Source: Mesobaculum littorinae (GTDB lineage Bacteria > Pseudomonadota > Alphaproteobacteria > Rhodobacterales > Rhodobacteraceae). From it: DNA of 64,000 nt. Every line of letters begins with the position of its first letter. Within the stretch, counting starts at the first letter, position 1. This document shows positions 1 to 9,797 of the stretch, one piece after another. Where the stretch lies: positions 434,001-498,000 of the forward strand of contig NZ_RQXX01000002.1 of assembly GCF_004011175.1 (NCBI RefSeq), given 5' to 3'. Position numbers and translations under genes: made by a program. The notes beneath the pieces were generated by a model. That model was not told where the DNA came from, did not search any database, and saw nothing but the letters and a program-made list of their open reading frames with translations.

Positions 1-56
1 CAGACACCAATCAATAAGGGCGCAGATCGAAGCGTCCGATGAAGGCAAGAACGGGC

Positions 57-986
57 ATGTCGAGCGGGACGGCCCCGAAAGTCGCGGTATTGCTGGGCGG
101 ACCCTCGTCTGAACGCGAGGTTTCCCTGTCCACCGGGCGCGAATGCGTCGCCGCGCTCAGGGGCGAAGGATATCAGGTCGAAGAGATCGACGCCGGGCCG
201 GATCTGCCCGCGCGTCTGGCAGCGTCGCAACCCGACGTCGTCTTCAACGCCCTGCATGGGCGCTGGGGCGAAGATGGCTGCGTGCAAGGTCTGCTGGAAT
301 GGCTGCGGCTGCCCTATACCCATTCGGGCGTGCTGTCCTCGGCGCTGGCGATGGACAAGGAACGCACGAAGGATGCGTTCCGCAGGGCCGGACTGCCGGT
401 CGTGCCGTCGCGACTGGCCCGCGCCGACGAGGTTCGGGCGGGCCACGTGATGGACCCGCCCTACGTGGTAAAGCCTTATAACGAAGGCTCTTCGGTGGGG
501 GTCTACCTTGTTCACGACGCCGCCGACGGCCCGCCGCAGCTGGGGCCAGAGATGCCCGATGTGGTGATGGTCGAACGCTTTGCCCCGGGGCGCGAGCTGA
601 CGACGGCGGTGGTGGGCGACGGGCCGGACGATCCCGGCGCGCTCTGCGTCACCGACATCCTGACCGACGGCTGGTACGACTACGACGCGAAGTACAAGGC
701 CGGCGGATCGCGCCATGTCCTGCCCGCCGACATTCCCGACGAGATCGCCTCGGCCTGTCTGGACTACGCCTTGCGCGCGCACCGGGCGCTGGGCTGCCGC
801 GGCGTGACGCGCACCGACTTCCGCTGGGACGAGGCGCGCGGCCTCGACGGCCTCGTGCTGCTCGAACTCAATACCCAGCCGGGCATGACGCCCACGTCCC
901 TGGTGCCCGAACAGGCGCAGCACTGCGGCATGTCCTTTGGCGCGCTCTGTCGCTGGATGGTGGAGGACGCGTCATGGCAACGATAG
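57..986 (+). CDS. ddl: D-alanine--D-alanine ligase
   Basis: Cytoplasmic ATP-grasp enzyme that joins two D-alanines to make the D-Ala-D-Ala dipeptide used by MurF in peptidoglycan synthesis. The N-terminus carries the family motif [14 protein letters not shown] (about residues 14-27), followed by [11 protein letters not shown] near 64, the ATP-grasp glycine loop YNEGSSVGV near 141-149, and [13 protein letters not shown] near the C-terminus. About 309 residues is normal for the family. An in-frame ATG at 39 would add six residues; the ATG at 57 is preferred because family members begin shortly before the [10 protein letters not shown] strand, but neither has a strong ribosome binding site. It is the first complete gene of the ddl-ftsQ-ftsA-ftsZ run and overlaps ftsQ by 13 bases. 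The upstream neighbour (murB or another mur gene in relatives) lies outside the window. Confidence 0.95.
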   Translation: MSSGTAPKVAVLLGGPSSEREVSLSTGRECVAALRGEGYQVEEIDAGPDLPARLAASQPDVVFNALHGRWGEDGCVQGLLEWLRLPYTHSGVLSSALAMDKERTKDAFRRAGLPVVPSRLARADEVRAGHVMDPPYVVKPYNEGSSVGVYLVHDAADGPPQLGPEMPDVVMVERFAPGRELTTAVVGDGPDDPGALCVTDILTDGWYDYDAKYKAGGSRHVLPADIPDEIASACLDYALRAHRALGCRGVTRTDFRWDEARGLDGLVLLELNTQPGMTPTSLVPEQAQHCGMSFGALCRWMVEDASWQR

Positions 987-1867
987 GCTTCCGCGCGCAG
1001 GAGCGGGCGCAGCACGACCCCGCGCCCTCGGTCCTGTCCTACCGCCTGCAGCGGCTCTACCTGACGCCGGCGTTCCGCTACATGATGCGGTTCGGGCTTC
1101 CGATCCTGCTGCTGGCCCTGGTGCTTTTCATCACCTTCGCCGAACAGGCCCGGCGCGACGCGGTGGTGATGTGGGTCAACGATATCAAGCGGTCGATCCA
1201 GGAGCGGCCCGAGTTCATGGTCAAGATGATGGCCGTCGACGGCGCCTCGGAAAGCGTGGCGCAGGACATCCGCGAGATCCTGCCGGTCGAGTTCCCGCTG
1301 TCGTCCTTCGACCTCGACCTGCCCGAGATGCAGAAGACCGTGGCCGGGATCCCGGCCGTCGAGCGGGCCGACCTGCGGATCCGCGCGGGCGGCGTGCTCG
1401 AGGTGCGGGTCGTCGAACGCGAGCCGGTCGCCGTCTGGCGCAGCTCGACCGGGCTCGACCTGGTCGACATCCATGGCAAGCGCGTCGCGCCGCTTGACAC
1501 CCGGGGCGAGCGGGGCGACCTGCCGCTGGTGGCGGGCCGCGGGGCAGGGGAGGCCGCCGCCGAAGCGATGGCGATCTTCGATGCCGCCGGGCCGATCGCG
1601 GACCGCATCCGCGGGCTTGTCCGGGTGGGCGAGCGGCGCTGGACGGTGTCGCTGGCCGAAGGTCAGAGCATCCTGTTGCCCGAACGCGAGCCCGTGCGCG
1701 CGCTTGAGCAAGTGATCGCCCTGCACGAAGCGCAGGACATTCTCGACCGCGATGTCGCCGCCATCGACATGCGCAACCCCAGCCGCGCCACGGTGCGGCT
1801 GCGCGAAACCGCGCTGGAGGAAATCCGGCGCATTCGAATGATCGAACTGGGAGCCCGCCCTAAATGA
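974..1867 (+). CDS. ftsQ: Cell division protein FtsQ
   Basis: Bitopic inner-membrane divisome protein that links cytoplasmic FtsA/FtsZ assembly to the periplasmic septal synthesis proteins FtsL, FtsB and FtsWI. The 297-residue product has a short cytoplasmic tail, one membrane segment at about residues 38-55 ([15 protein letters not shown]), a POTRA-type domain at about 77-150 containing the [11 protein letters not shown] strand, and a beta domain after it. Length fits alphaproteobacterial FtsQ. The ATG at 974 has a GGAGG site about 8 bases upstream, inside the end of ddl. The stop overlaps the ftsA start as ATGA, which suggests translational coupling. Confidence 0.95.
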   Translation: MATIGFRAQERAQHDPAPSVLSYRLQRLYLTPAFRYMMRFGLPILLLALVLFITFAEQARRDAVVMWVNDIKRSIQERPEFMVKMMAVDGASESVAQDIREILPVEFPLSSFDLDLPEMQKTVAGIPAVERADLRIRAGGVLEVRVVEREPVAVWRSSTGLDLVDIHGKRVAPLDTRGERGDLPLVAGRGAGEAAAEAMAIFDAAGPIADRIRGLVRVGERRWTVSLAEGQSILLPEREPVRALEQVIALHEAQDILDRDVAAIDMRNPSRATVRLRETALEEIRRIRMIELGARPK

Positions 1868-3198
1868 CCGCCCTCTACGAATCCCAGCGCGCCATGCGCG
1901 CCATGCGCAAGGCCGCGATGCAACGGGGCGTGATCGCTATCCTCGATGTGGGCACGTCCAAGATCGCCTGCCTCGTGCTGCGGTTCGACGGGCCCGAGCA
2001 GTTCCGCGACAGCGACGGCGTGGGGCCGATGGCGGGGCAGTCGTCGTTCCGCGTGATCGGCGCCGCGACCACCCGGTCGCGCGGCGTCCGCTTCGGCGAG
2101 ATCGACGCGATGCACGAAACCGAGCGTGGCATCCGCACCGCCGTGCAGGCCGCACAGAAGATGGCCAATGTCCGGGTCGACCACGTCATCGCCTGCATCG
2201 CCGGCGGGCAGCCGCGGTCCTACGGGCTGGAAGGCGCCATCGATCTCGAAGGCCAGATGATCTCGGAACAGGAGGTCGGCCGGGTGCTGGCCGCCTGCGA
2301 GGCGCCGCCGCTGGGACACGGGCGCGAAGTGCTGCACGCCCAGCCGGTCAATTTCGCCATCGACCACCGCACCGGCCTGTCGGACCCGCGCGGCCAGCTG
2401 GGCACCCGGCTGCATTGCGACATGCACCTTCTGTCGGTCGACGGCACGGTTATCCAGAACCTGCTTTACTGCATCAAGCGCTGCGACCTAGAGCTTGCCG
2501 GTCTCGCCTCGTCCTCTTACGTCTCGGCGGTATCGAGCCTGGTCGAGGACGAGCAGGAGCTGGGCGCGGCCTGCATCGACATGGGCGGCGGTGCGACCGG
2601 TCTTTCGATCTTTATGAAAAAGCACATGATCTATGCCGACAGCGTCCGGCTGGGCGGCGATCACGTGACCAGCGATATCTCCAAGGGTCTGCAGGTGCCG
2701 TTGGCGATGGCCGAGCGGATCAAGACCGTGCATGGCGGCGTCGTCGCCACGTCGCGCGACGACAGCGAGCTGATCGAGGTCGGCGGCGAAACCGGCGACT
2801 GGGAGCTTGATCGCCGCACCGTCAGCCGGGCCGAGCTGATCGGGATCATGCGCCCGCGGGTCGAGGAAATCCTCGAAGAGGTCCGCGCGCGGCTCGATGC
2901 CGCGAATTTCGAATACCTGCCCAGCCAGCAGATCGTGCTGACCGGCGGGGCCAGCCAGATCCCCGGTCTCGACGGGCTGGCACCGAAGATCCTGGGCCAA
3001 CAGGTTCGAATCGGCCGCCCCCTGCGTGTGCAGGGCCTGCCGCAGGCGGCGACGGGCGCCGCATTCGCCAGCGCCGTCGGCCTGTGCCTCTTTGCCGCGA
3101 ACCCGCAGGACGAATGGTGGGATTTCGAGATCCCCGCCGATCGCTACCCCACCCGGTCGCTGCGTCGCGCGGTGAAGTGGTTCAAGGACAACTGGTAA
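1864..3198 (+). CDS. ftsA: Cell division protein FtsA
   Basis: Actin-like ATPase that tethers FtsZ filaments to the inner membrane and recruits later divisome proteins. Actin-fold phosphate loops are visible as ILDVGTSKIACLVL (about residues 26-39) and IDMGGGATGLSIF (about 240-252), with the adenosine-type loop LTGGASQIPGL near 360. The last 15 residues form a basic amphipathic helix (LRRAVKWFKDNW), the usual membrane-targeting sequence. At 444 residues it is slightly longer than E. coli FtsA because of an N-terminal extension. The start overlaps the ftsQ stop as ATGA. A 188-base gap separates it from ftsZ. Confidence 0.96.
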   Translation: MTALYESQRAMRAMRKAAMQRGVIAILDVGTSKIACLVLRFDGPEQFRDSDGVGPMAGQSSFRVIGAATTRSRGVRFGEIDAMHETERGIRTAVQAAQKMANVRVDHVIACIAGGQPRSYGLEGAIDLEGQMISEQEVGRVLAACEAPPLGHGREVLHAQPVNFAIDHRTGLSDPRGQLGTRLHCDMHLLSVDGTVIQNLLYCIKRCDLELAGLASSSYVSAVSSLVEDEQELGAACIDMGGGATGLSIFMKKHMIYADSVRLGGDHVTSDISKGLQVPLAMAERIKTVHGGVVATSRDDSELIEVGGETGDWELDRRTVSRAELIGIMRPRVEEILEEVRARLDAANFEYLPSQQIVLTGGASQIPGLDGLAPKILGQQVRIGRPLRVQGLPQAATGAAFASAVGLCLFAANPQDEWWDFEIPADRYPTRSLRRAVKWFKDNW

Positions 3199-3386
3199 CC
3201 GCTATATCTGGGTGTGTCGGCGAGATGCCGCTGACGATAAAAGTTTCCCGGGCATATTTTGTGGCGGGACCGTGTTTTTCGGGTGACGCACGATGCGATA
3301 GCATATAGATTTTGGGGAAATCGACGCCCCTGTGCGGGCAGTCGTCGTCGGATCAGGGCGGTTAACGAAAACAGGCGGATGTACCC

Positions 3387-5066
3387 ATGACACTCAACCT
3401 CACGATGCCACAGCACGAAGAGCTCAAGCCGCGGATCACCGTGTTCGGCGTCGGGGGCGCGGGCGGCAACGCGGTCAACAACATGATCGAGAAGCAGCTT
3501 GAAGGGGTCGAATTCGTTGTCGCGAATACCGACGCGCAGGCGCTGCAGCAGTCCTCCGCCCCGGCCAAGGTTCAGATGGGCGTCAAGGTCACCGAAGGTC
3601 TGGGCGCCGGCGCGCGCCCCGCGGTCGGCGCCGCCGCCGCCGAAGAGACCATCGAGGAGATCGTCGATCACCTTGCCGGTGCGCACATGTGCTTCATCAC
3701 CGCCGGCATGGGCGGCGGCACCGGCACCGGCGCCGCGCCGATCATCGCGCAGGCCGCCCGCGAACTCGGCGTGCTGACCGTCGGCGTCGTGACCAAGCCC
3801 TTCCAGTTCGAAGGTGCGAAGCGGATGAAGCAGGCCGAGGAAGGCGTCGAGAACCTGCAGAAGATGGTCGATACGCTGATCATCATCCCCAACCAGAACC
3901 TGTTCCGGCTGGCCAACGAGAAGACGACCTTTACCGAGGCCTTCGCGCTGGCCGACGACGTGCTTTACCAGGGCGTCAAGGGCGTGACCGACCTGATGGT
4001 GCGTCCGGGGCTCATCAACCTCGACTTCGCCGACGTCCGTGCCGTGATGGACGAGATGGGCAAGGCGATGATGGGCACGGGCGAGGCCGACGGCGAGGAC
4101 CGCGCGCGCCAGGCCGCCGAAATGGCGATCGCCAACCCGCTGCTGGATGAAATCAGCCTGAACGGCGCCAAGGGCGTTCTGATTAACATCACCGGCGGCG
4201 AGGACCTGACGCTTTACGAACTGGACGAGGCCGCCAACGTCATCCGCGAAAAGGTCGACCCCGAGGCCAACATCATCGTCGGCTCGACCCTCGACCCGGT
4301 GATGGAAGGCCGGATGCGCGTTTCCGTCGTGGCCACCGGCATCGACGCGACCGACAAGTCGCACGATATCCCGCTGCCCCGCCGCCGCCTGTCCGAGCCG
4401 GTCGCCGAGACGCATATCGAAGAAGAGCCCGCGCCGCAGCCCACCCAGCGTTCGGCCCAGCAGACCCGCGCCGCCGCCGCGGTGCGCACCCAGGCGCCCG
4501 CCCCGCGCCACGAGGCCCGGCACGACGAGCGGCATGACGACCGGGACGAGCGCAACTTCTTCTCCGACATCGAAAGCCAGCGCGCGCAGTCCAGCGATCA
4601 GGACCTGTTCGGCGACGCGATGGAGTCGGATGCCGACGATCTGCCGCCCCCGGCCTACCAGCCGCGCCCGGCCGCCGAAGCCCGCCCTGCGCCTCAGCCC
4701 TCCGCGCCCCGTCAGGCCGGTCAGCCGACGCCCGAGGCGATGGATCGCCTGCGCGCCGCCGTCAGCCGCAGCCCCGCCGCCGCGCAAAGCGGCGACCGCG
4801 CGCCGCGTCCGGCCGGCGCCGCGCCGGCAGCCCGCGGCACCGAGGCCGAGCGCACCCGCTTCGGCATCAATTCGCTGATCAACAAGATGACCGGCCACCC
4901 CTCGGAAGGTCAGCCCGAGGCGCGGCCCGCCGCGGCCGGCGGCCAGCAGCCCGCGATGCGGCGCCCGCAGCCGCGGGCCCAGCAGGCCTACGAAGAGGAC
5001 GAGGAACTGTCGCCCGAACAGGAGCGGATCGAGATCCCCGCCTTCCTGCGCCGGCAAGCCAACTGA
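3387..5066 (+). CDS. ftsZ: Cell division GTPase FtsZ
   Basis: Tubulin-like GTPase that forms the cytokinetic ring. The GTP-binding core is clear: [13 protein letters not shown] at 21-33, the tubulin signature [10 protein letters not shown] at about 109-118, and the T7 loop [11 protein letters not shown] near 211-221. After the core (about residue 320) comes a very long linker rich in Ala, Pro, Arg, Gln and Glu, then the C-terminal peptide [11 protein letters not shown] that binds FtsA and other tethers. The total of 559 residues is far longer than the roughly 380 of E. coli; long linkers are usual in alphaproteobacteria. The 188-base upstream region is AT-richer than its surroundings and has a TATAGA at 3304-3309, so ftsZ probably has its own promoter. 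A strong terminator follows at 5121-5148. Confidence 0.97.
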   Translation: MTLNLTMPQHEELKPRITVFGVGGAGGNAVNNMIEKQLEGVEFVVANTDAQALQQSSAPAKVQMGVKVTEGLGAGARPAVGAAAAEETIEEIVDHLAGAHMCFITAGMGGGTGTGAAPIIAQAARELGVLTVGVVTKPFQFEGAKRMKQAEEGVENLQKMVDTLIIIPNQNLFRLANEKTTFTEAFALADDVLYQGVKGVTDLMVRPGLINLDFADVRAVMDEMGKAMMGTGEADGEDRARQAAEMAIANPLLDEISLNGAKGVLINITGGEDLTLYELDEAANVIREKVDPEANIIVGSTLDPVMEGRMRVSVVATGIDATDKSHDIPLPRRRLSEPVAETHIEEEPAPQPTQRSAQQTRAAAAVRTQAPAPRHEARHDERHDDRDERNFFSDIESQRAQSSDQDLFGDAMESDADDLPPPAYQPRPAAEARPAPQPSAPRQAGQPTPEAMDRLRAAVSRSPAAAQSGDRAPRPAGAAPAARGTEAERTRFGINSLINKMTGHPSEGQPEARPAAAGGQQPAMRRPQPRAQQAYEEDEELSPEQERIEIPAFLRRQAN

Positions 5067-5120
5067 TCCGGGCGACCTGATCTTGCAACACAGGGGGCAC
5101 GCCATGGCGTGCACCCTCGA

Positions 5121-5148
5121 AGGGCCGGCACCGCGCCGGCCCTTTTTG
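5121..5148 (+). terminator. Intrinsic terminator after ftsZ
   Basis: A nine-base-pair stem (AGGGCCGGC pairing with GCCGGCCCT, loop ACCGC) is followed directly by a T run. It lies 55 bases after the ftsZ stop. A separate 16-base perfect palindrome (5097-5112) sits just upstream and would form a second hairpin. Confidence 0.85.
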
Positions 5149-5377
5149 CGTTCCAAGGCAACGGGTTGGCTTCGGCGGTCCGCCGCCGGGCCGAGGTCTT
5201 GATGTTACAATCTGTAGCAAAGGTTTATTTGTTCTGGCCGGCGCCAATCCTTAATTCCCAATGAACAGGGGGCCGCCCGTCGCGGTGCCCGCCGCGGATC
5301 CCGCGGCAGTGCCGGCCCCCCAGGGGGCGCCGCACCGCCACATCCCCGGCCCCGGAACCGCAGTCCTCGGAGGCGCA

Positions 5378-6298
5378 ATGCAAACCACGATCCGCAAGCC
5401 TGTGAGCTTCGAGGGCAGGGGCCTGCACAGCGGCATTCCCGCCCGCATGACGCTGCGCCCCGCCTCGGCCGAACAGGGCATCTGGTTCCGCCGCACCGAC
5501 GTGGCCGACCGCGACCCGATGGTGCCCGCCCGATGGGATGCCGTCTTCGCGCCGCGCCTGTGCACCCGCGTGGGCAACGACGACGGCGTGTCGGTCTCGA
5601 CCATCGAACATGTCATGGCGGCGATCGCGGGCACCGGTCTGCACAACGTCGTGATCGACATCGACGGACCCGAGGTTCCGATCCTCGACGGCTCTGCTGC
5701 CCCCTTCGTGGCCGAGATCCTGCGCCAGGGTCTGCGCCGCCTGCCGGCCCCGATCCGTGCGTTCGAGATCCTCGACACGGTCGACGTGCGCAACGGCGAT
5801 GCCTGGGCCCGGCTGGACCCTGCAGAGGCGATGGAGATCGAGTTCGAGATCGACTTTCCCGACGCCGCCATCGGCCACCAGCACAAGCGGCTCGATCTGT
5901 CGAACGGCGCCTTCGTTCACGAGCTGTGCGATTCCCGCACCTTCTGCCGCCAGTCCGACATCGCGCGGATGCAGGCCGACGGTTTGGCCCTGGGCGGCAC
6001 CTTCGAGAATGCCGTCGTGATCGACGGCGCGCGCGTGCTCAGCCCCGGCGGGCTGCGCCACGACGACGAGGCCGTGCGCCACAAGATGCTGGACGCGGTC
6101 GGAGATCTGGCGCTGGCCGGGGCGCCGATCCTCGGGCGCTATACCGGCAACCGCGCGGGCCACGCGATGACCAACGCGCTTTTGCGGGCGCTTTTCGCCC
6201 GTCCCGGCGCCCAGCGGCTGGTGACCTGCACGGCCCCGATGGCAGCACGCCTTCCGGGGGCGGGCCTCAGCCGCGCCGATCTGCCGCTGGCGGCCTGA
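5378..6298 (+). CDS. lpxC: UDP-3-O-acyl-N-acetylglucosamine deacetylase
   Basis: Zinc amidase that catalyses the committed step of lipid A synthesis, removing acetate from UDP-3-O-acyl-GlcNAc. Family features are KPVSFEGRGLHSG at the N-terminus, the zinc ligand motif STIEHVMAAI near residue 75, FENAVVI in the middle, and HKMLDAVGDLALAG near 232-246, which supplies the second zinc histidine and the aspartate. The 306-residue length is typical. The reading frame is open from 5261, but the ATG at 5378 has a CGGAGG site with ideal spacing and matches family N-termini. The leader at 5195-5230 is AT-rich with a TACAAT at 5206-5211, so an own promoter is likely. Its position after ftsZ is a conserved dcw arrangement. 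Confidence 0.95.
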   Translation: MQTTIRKPVSFEGRGLHSGIPARMTLRPASAEQGIWFRRTDVADRDPMVPARWDAVFAPRLCTRVGNDDGVSVSTIEHVMAAIAGTGLHNVVIDIDGPEVPILDGSAAPFVAEILRQGLRRLPAPIRAFEILDTVDVRNGDAWARLDPAEAMEIEFEIDFPDAAIGHQHKRLDLSNGAFVHELCDSRTFCRQSDIARMQADGLALGGTFENAVVIDGARVLSPGGLRHDDEAVRHKMLDAVGDLALAGAPILGRYTGNRAGHAMTNALLRALFARPGAQRLVTCTAPMAARLPGAGLSRADLPLAA

Positions 6299-6443
6299 GC
6301 CGCCGCGAGGGGGGGCAGACCCGCCCCGCGGGCACTCGTGCGGCGGGTTGGACCCGGCGCGGCACATGGCTGGGGCAAAGGGCGTTTTGCCCGGCATTCT
6401 TCTATGCTAGACCACAGGCCGAGACGACCGGGTGAGAGGCAGC

Positions 6444-7283
6444 ATGCAAGCTAAGTTGTTGGGCGGAAAGGGCGCGATCGCGGCGCTTTCCCTACTTGTT
6501 CTGGCGTCATGCGGTGGCGGTTCCGGCGGTGACGTGCCCCTCGACGATCTGACGGCGCAGGAGATCTTCAGCCGCGGCGAAGCCTCGCTCGAGGCGTCCG
6601 AGCCCGAGCAGGCCGCCAGCTATTTCGCCGAGGTCGAGCGGCTTTATCCCTATTCCGAATGGGGCAAGCGCGCGTTGGTGATGCAGGCCTATGCCTACCA
6701 CCGCGACCGGGATTACGAGAATTCCCGCTCTTCCGCGCAGCGTTACATCGATTTCTATCCCGGCGACGAGGATGCCGCCTGGGCTCAGTACCTGCTGGCG
6801 CTCAGCTACTACGACCAGATCGACGACGTCGGCCGCGACCAGGGCCTGACCTTCCAGGCCCTGCAGGCGTTGCGGGCGGTGATCGAGAACTACCCCGACA
6901 GCGAATATGCCCGCTCGGCCGTGCTTAAATTCGACCTCGCCTTCGACCATCTCGCGGCGAAGGAGATGGAAATCGGGCGCTACTACCTCAAGCGCAAGCA
7001 CTATTCGGCCGCGATCAACCGGTTCCGCGTGGTGGTCGAGGATTTCCAGACCACGACCCACACGCCCGAGGCGCTGCACCGCCTGGTCGAGGCCTACCTG
7101 TCGCTGGGGCTTGAGGACGAGGCGCGGACCGCCGGCGCGATCCTGGGCTACAACTACCGCTCGACCGAGTGGTACGAGGATTCCTATGCGCTGCTGACCG
7201 GGCGTGGCTTGACGATGGAGCCTTCGGGCGACAACTGGCTGACGACGGTCTACCGGCAGGTGATCCGCGGCGAATGGTTGTGA
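6444..7283 (+). CDS. bamD: Outer membrane assembly lipoprotein BamD
   Basis: Essential lipoprotein of the BAM complex that folds beta-barrel proteins into the outer membrane. The start at 6444 (GAGAGG site upstream) gives a lipoprotein signal ending in LASC, with the acylated cysteine at about residue 25. The rest is TPR-like helical repeats rich in Tyr and Glu, including EVERLYPYSEWGKRALVMQA and AINRFRVVVEDF, both typical of BamD. The 279 residues fit the family. An in-frame GTG at 6432 is less likely because the ATG has the better spaced Shine-Dalgarno site. recN follows 42 bases later. Confidence 0.93.
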   Translation: MQAKLLGGKGAIAALSLLVLASCGGGSGGDVPLDDLTAQEIFSRGEASLEASEPEQAASYFAEVERLYPYSEWGKRALVMQAYAYHRDRDYENSRSSAQRYIDFYPGDEDAAWAQYLLALSYYDQIDDVGRDQGLTFQALQALRAVIENYPDSEYARSAVLKFDLAFDHLAAKEMEIGRYYLKRKHYSAAINRFRVVVEDFQTTTHTPEALHRLVEAYLSLGLEDEARTAGAILGYNYRSTEWYEDSYALLTGRGLTMEPSGDNWLTTVYRQVIRGEWL

Positions 7284-7325
7284 GGCGCGGTGCGTGGCGA
7301 CACGCACCCTTAGGGCTGGCATGTG

Positions 7326-8987
7326 ATGCTGCGCGGACTTGAAATCCGGGACATGTTGCTGATCGACCGGCTGGATCTCGATTTCCAGTCCGGTCTCAAC
7401 GTGCTGACCGGCGAAACGGGGGCGGGCAAGTCGATCCTGCTCGATGCGCTCGGCTTCGTGCTGGGCTGGCGCGGCCGGGCCGAACTGGTGCGACAGGGCG
7501 CCGAGACGGGCGAGGTCACGGCCGAGTTCGATCTGCCGGAGGGCCATGCCGCCCGCGCCGTGCTGGAAGAGGCCGGCATCGACGCCGAGGACGGGTTGCT
7601 TCTGCGCCGGGTCAACACCCGCGAGGGGCGCAAGACGGCGTGGGTCAACGACCGCCGCGCCAGTGGCGAGGTGCTGCGGCGGCTGTCCGAAACGCTGGTC
7701 GAACTGCATGGCCAGCATGACGACCGGGGCCTTCTGAACCCGCGCGGGCATCGCAGGCTTCTGGACAGTTTCGCGGGGGCTGACGCGGCGCTCGATGCGG
7801 CGCGCCGTGCGTGGCGGGCGCGCAGCGATGCCCGGCGCGCGGCCGAGGCCGCCCGCGCCCGTCTGGCCGAGGTGCAGGCCGAAGAAGAGTTCCTGCGCCA
7901 CGCGGCGGGCGAGCTGGACGCGCTGGCGCCCGAGGCGGGCGAGGAGGCGGCGCTGGACGTCCGCCGCCGCCAGATGCAGGCGGCTGAGCGGGTCCGCGAG
8001 GACGTGGCCCGGGCCCTGCAGGCGCTGGGGGGCGAGGGGGCCGAGGGGCTGGCCGCCGATGCTGCACGCTGGCTCGACGGTGCGGCGGCGGGGCTCGAAG
8101 GCGCGCTCGACACCGCGATGGAGACGCTGGAGCGCGCGCGCAACGAACTTGCGCTCGCCGAGCAGGAGGTCGCCGGTGCTCTCGATGCGCTGGACATCGA
8201 CCCGGGCGAGCTCGAACGCACCGAAGAGCGTCTGTTCGCGATCCGCGGGCTAGCGCGCAAACACGGGGTGCTGGCCGACGACCTGGCGGGGTTTGCCGAG
8301 GACCTGCGCACCAAGCTGGCGCAGCTGGATGCCGGCGCCGCGGATATCGAGGCGCTGGACGCGCAGGTGTCGCAGGCGGATGCCGCCTATGACCGAGCTG
8401 CCGGGGCGCTGAGCGATCTGCGGCGAGAGGCCGCCGGACGGCTCGACGCCGCGATGGCGGCCGAGCTCGCGCCGCTCAAGATGGAGCGCGCGGTCTTCGC
8501 CACCACGATCGAGCAGGGCGAGCCGGGCCCCGAGGGCCGCGACCTCGTGGCCTTTACCGTCGCCACCAACCCCGGCGCGCCTCCGGGACCCCTGGACCGG
8601 ATCGCCAGCGGGGGCGAGCTGTCGCGGTTCCTCCTGGCGCTCAAGGTCTGCCTGACGCGGGATGCCTCGGGCATGACGCTGATCTTCGACGAGATCGACC
8701 GCGGCGTGGGCGGTGCCACGGCGGACGCCGTCGGTCGCCGGCTGGCGCAGCTGTCGGGCGAGGCGCAGGTGCTGGTTGTCACCCATTCGCCGCAGGTCGC
8801 AGCGCTTGGCGCGCATCACTGGCGGGTCGAGAAAAGCGTGGCCGATGGCATGACCACCTCGCGCGTCGTGCCGCTGGACCATGACGAGAGGGTGGACGAG
8901 ATCGCGCGGATGCTGGCAGGCGACATCGTGACCGAAGAGGCTCGCGGCGCCGCCCGGGCCCTGCTGGGAAGCGCCGCCGCGGCCTGA
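7326..8987 (+). CDS. recN: DNA repair protein RecN
   Basis: SMC-like ATPase that gathers DNA ends during recombinational double-strand break repair. It has the split ATPase head of SMC proteins: Walker A GETGAGKS at about 29-36, and near the C-terminus the signature ASGGELSRFLLAL (about 427) and Walker B LIFDEIDRGVGG (about 456), followed by VVTHSPQVAALG. The middle is Ala/Glu/Arg-rich with heptad character, consistent with the antiparallel coiled coil. Length 553 is normal. An in-frame GTG lies one codon upstream of the chosen ATG. No terminator is evident afterwards; 245 GC-rich bases separate it from the convergent gene at 9234. Confidence 0.95.
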   Translation: MLRGLEIRDMLLIDRLDLDFQSGLNVLTGETGAGKSILLDALGFVLGWRGRAELVRQGAETGEVTAEFDLPEGHAARAVLEEAGIDAEDGLLLRRVNTREGRKTAWVNDRRASGEVLRRLSETLVELHGQHDDRGLLNPRGHRRLLDSFAGADAALDAARRAWRARSDARRAAEAARARLAEVQAEEEFLRHAAGELDALAPEAGEEAALDVRRRQMQAAERVREDVARALQALGGEGAEGLAADAARWLDGAAAGLEGALDTAMETLERARNELALAEQEVAGALDALDIDPGELERTEERLFAIRGLARKHGVLADDLAGFAEDLRTKLAQLDAGAADIEALDAQVSQADAAYDRAAGALSDLRREAAGRLDAAMAAELAPLKMERAVFATTIEQGEPGPEGRDLVAFTVATNPGAPPGPLDRIASGGELSRFLLALKVCLTRDASGMTLIFDEIDRGVGGATADAVGRRLAQLSGEAQVLVVTHSPQVAALGAHHWRVEKSVADGMTTSRVVPLDHDERVDEIARMLAGDIVTEEARGAARALLGSAAAA

Positions 8988-9233
8988 GCGGCGGGATCGG
9001 CCTGCGCCGCTCGCCCTTTGGCCCGAGTGGCGGGGAGATTTGCGGCGGGCCCCGTTGGCCGCGCTTGCACGGACGCCCCCGCGGCCCCGTTGGCGGGGCG
9101 GCTGGACGGTCTCAGGAGAGGGTTCGGGTCGAGCGGGGCAAGGCGTCTGGCAGTCCCGGCCACGCCCGGGGGGTGCCGCGTCCGGTGGCCGGTCGTTGCC
9201 GGGCACCGACAGGGCTGCCGCGGGTCGCAGGGT

Positions 9234-9680
9234 TTAGCGGTAGTCCTGCGGTGTCGTCCCCTGCGGCCCGCTCAGGTGGGTTTCCGCGCCGGCGATCACC
9301 TCGCCGTTTTGCGCGGCGACGCAGATCCAGCCGTCCGTTCGCCGCTCCATGACGAACAGGAACAGCGTCGTGCGGGGCCCGGCCTTGGACCCGTCGGGGG
9401 CCAGCTGGCCGCTCAGGTGCATCCGCGCCTGCACCACCGCCGCCCTGCCGCCCAGGTCCCTGGTCTTCACCCGCCCCACGCGCAGCCGGCTGTCGCGGAA
9501 AAAGGTCGTCAGGCCGTAATGATGCGCGGCGCGGATCGCGGCGCGGTCGTGCCACCAAAGGCCCACGACATTCACGAAATCCGCATCCTCGGCAAAAAGC
9601 GCGGCCAGCGCGTCGGCGTCCCGCGCCGCCCACGCCCGCGCGAAGGCGACCGGCATGTCCTCGGGCGTGGGCAGGGTCAC
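9234..9680 (-). CDS. SnoaL-like / DUF4440 family protein (SgcJ/EcaC type)
   Basis: A 148-residue protein with the layout of an NTF2-like alpha+beta barrel: an N-terminal helix and the diagnostic AFARAWAARDADALAALFAEDADFVNVVG, then a beta-rich half ending DGWICVAAQNGEVIAGAE. Proteins of this type (SgcJ/EcaC, DUF4440) are assigned by fold; their substrates are mostly unknown, so no reaction can be given. No signal peptide or membrane segment is seen. It is convergent with recN and sits downstream of the FAD oxidase gene on the same strand, about 117 bases away, so it may be co-transcribed. Confidence 0.8.
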   Translation of the reverse strand: MTLPTPEDMPVAFARAWAARDADALAALFAEDADFVNVVGLWWHDRAAIRAAHHYGLTTFFRDSRLRVGRVKTRDLGGRAAVVQARMHLSGQLAPDGSKAGPRTTLFLFVMERRTDGWICVAAQNGEVIAGAETHLSGPQGTTPQDYR

Positions 9681-9797
9681 GGGGCGGGCAGGCTCATGGC
9701 GTGGACAGGGTCACGGCGTGGAGCGAACGGCACGACACGGGGGCAGGATGGCCCGGAACGAGCCCGCCCGCGCCTGTCCCGACGCCGTGCCGGAGGC

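Noticed and set aside
1-38. Tail of an upstream gene
   Set aside because: Frames 1 and 3 both stop in the first 42 bases, but there is too little sequence to tell which, if either, is the end of a real gene.
3144-5156. A 670-codon minus-strand open frame opposite ftsZ
   Set aside because: Antisense shadow caused by high GC third positions; ftsZ on the plus strand is unambiguous.
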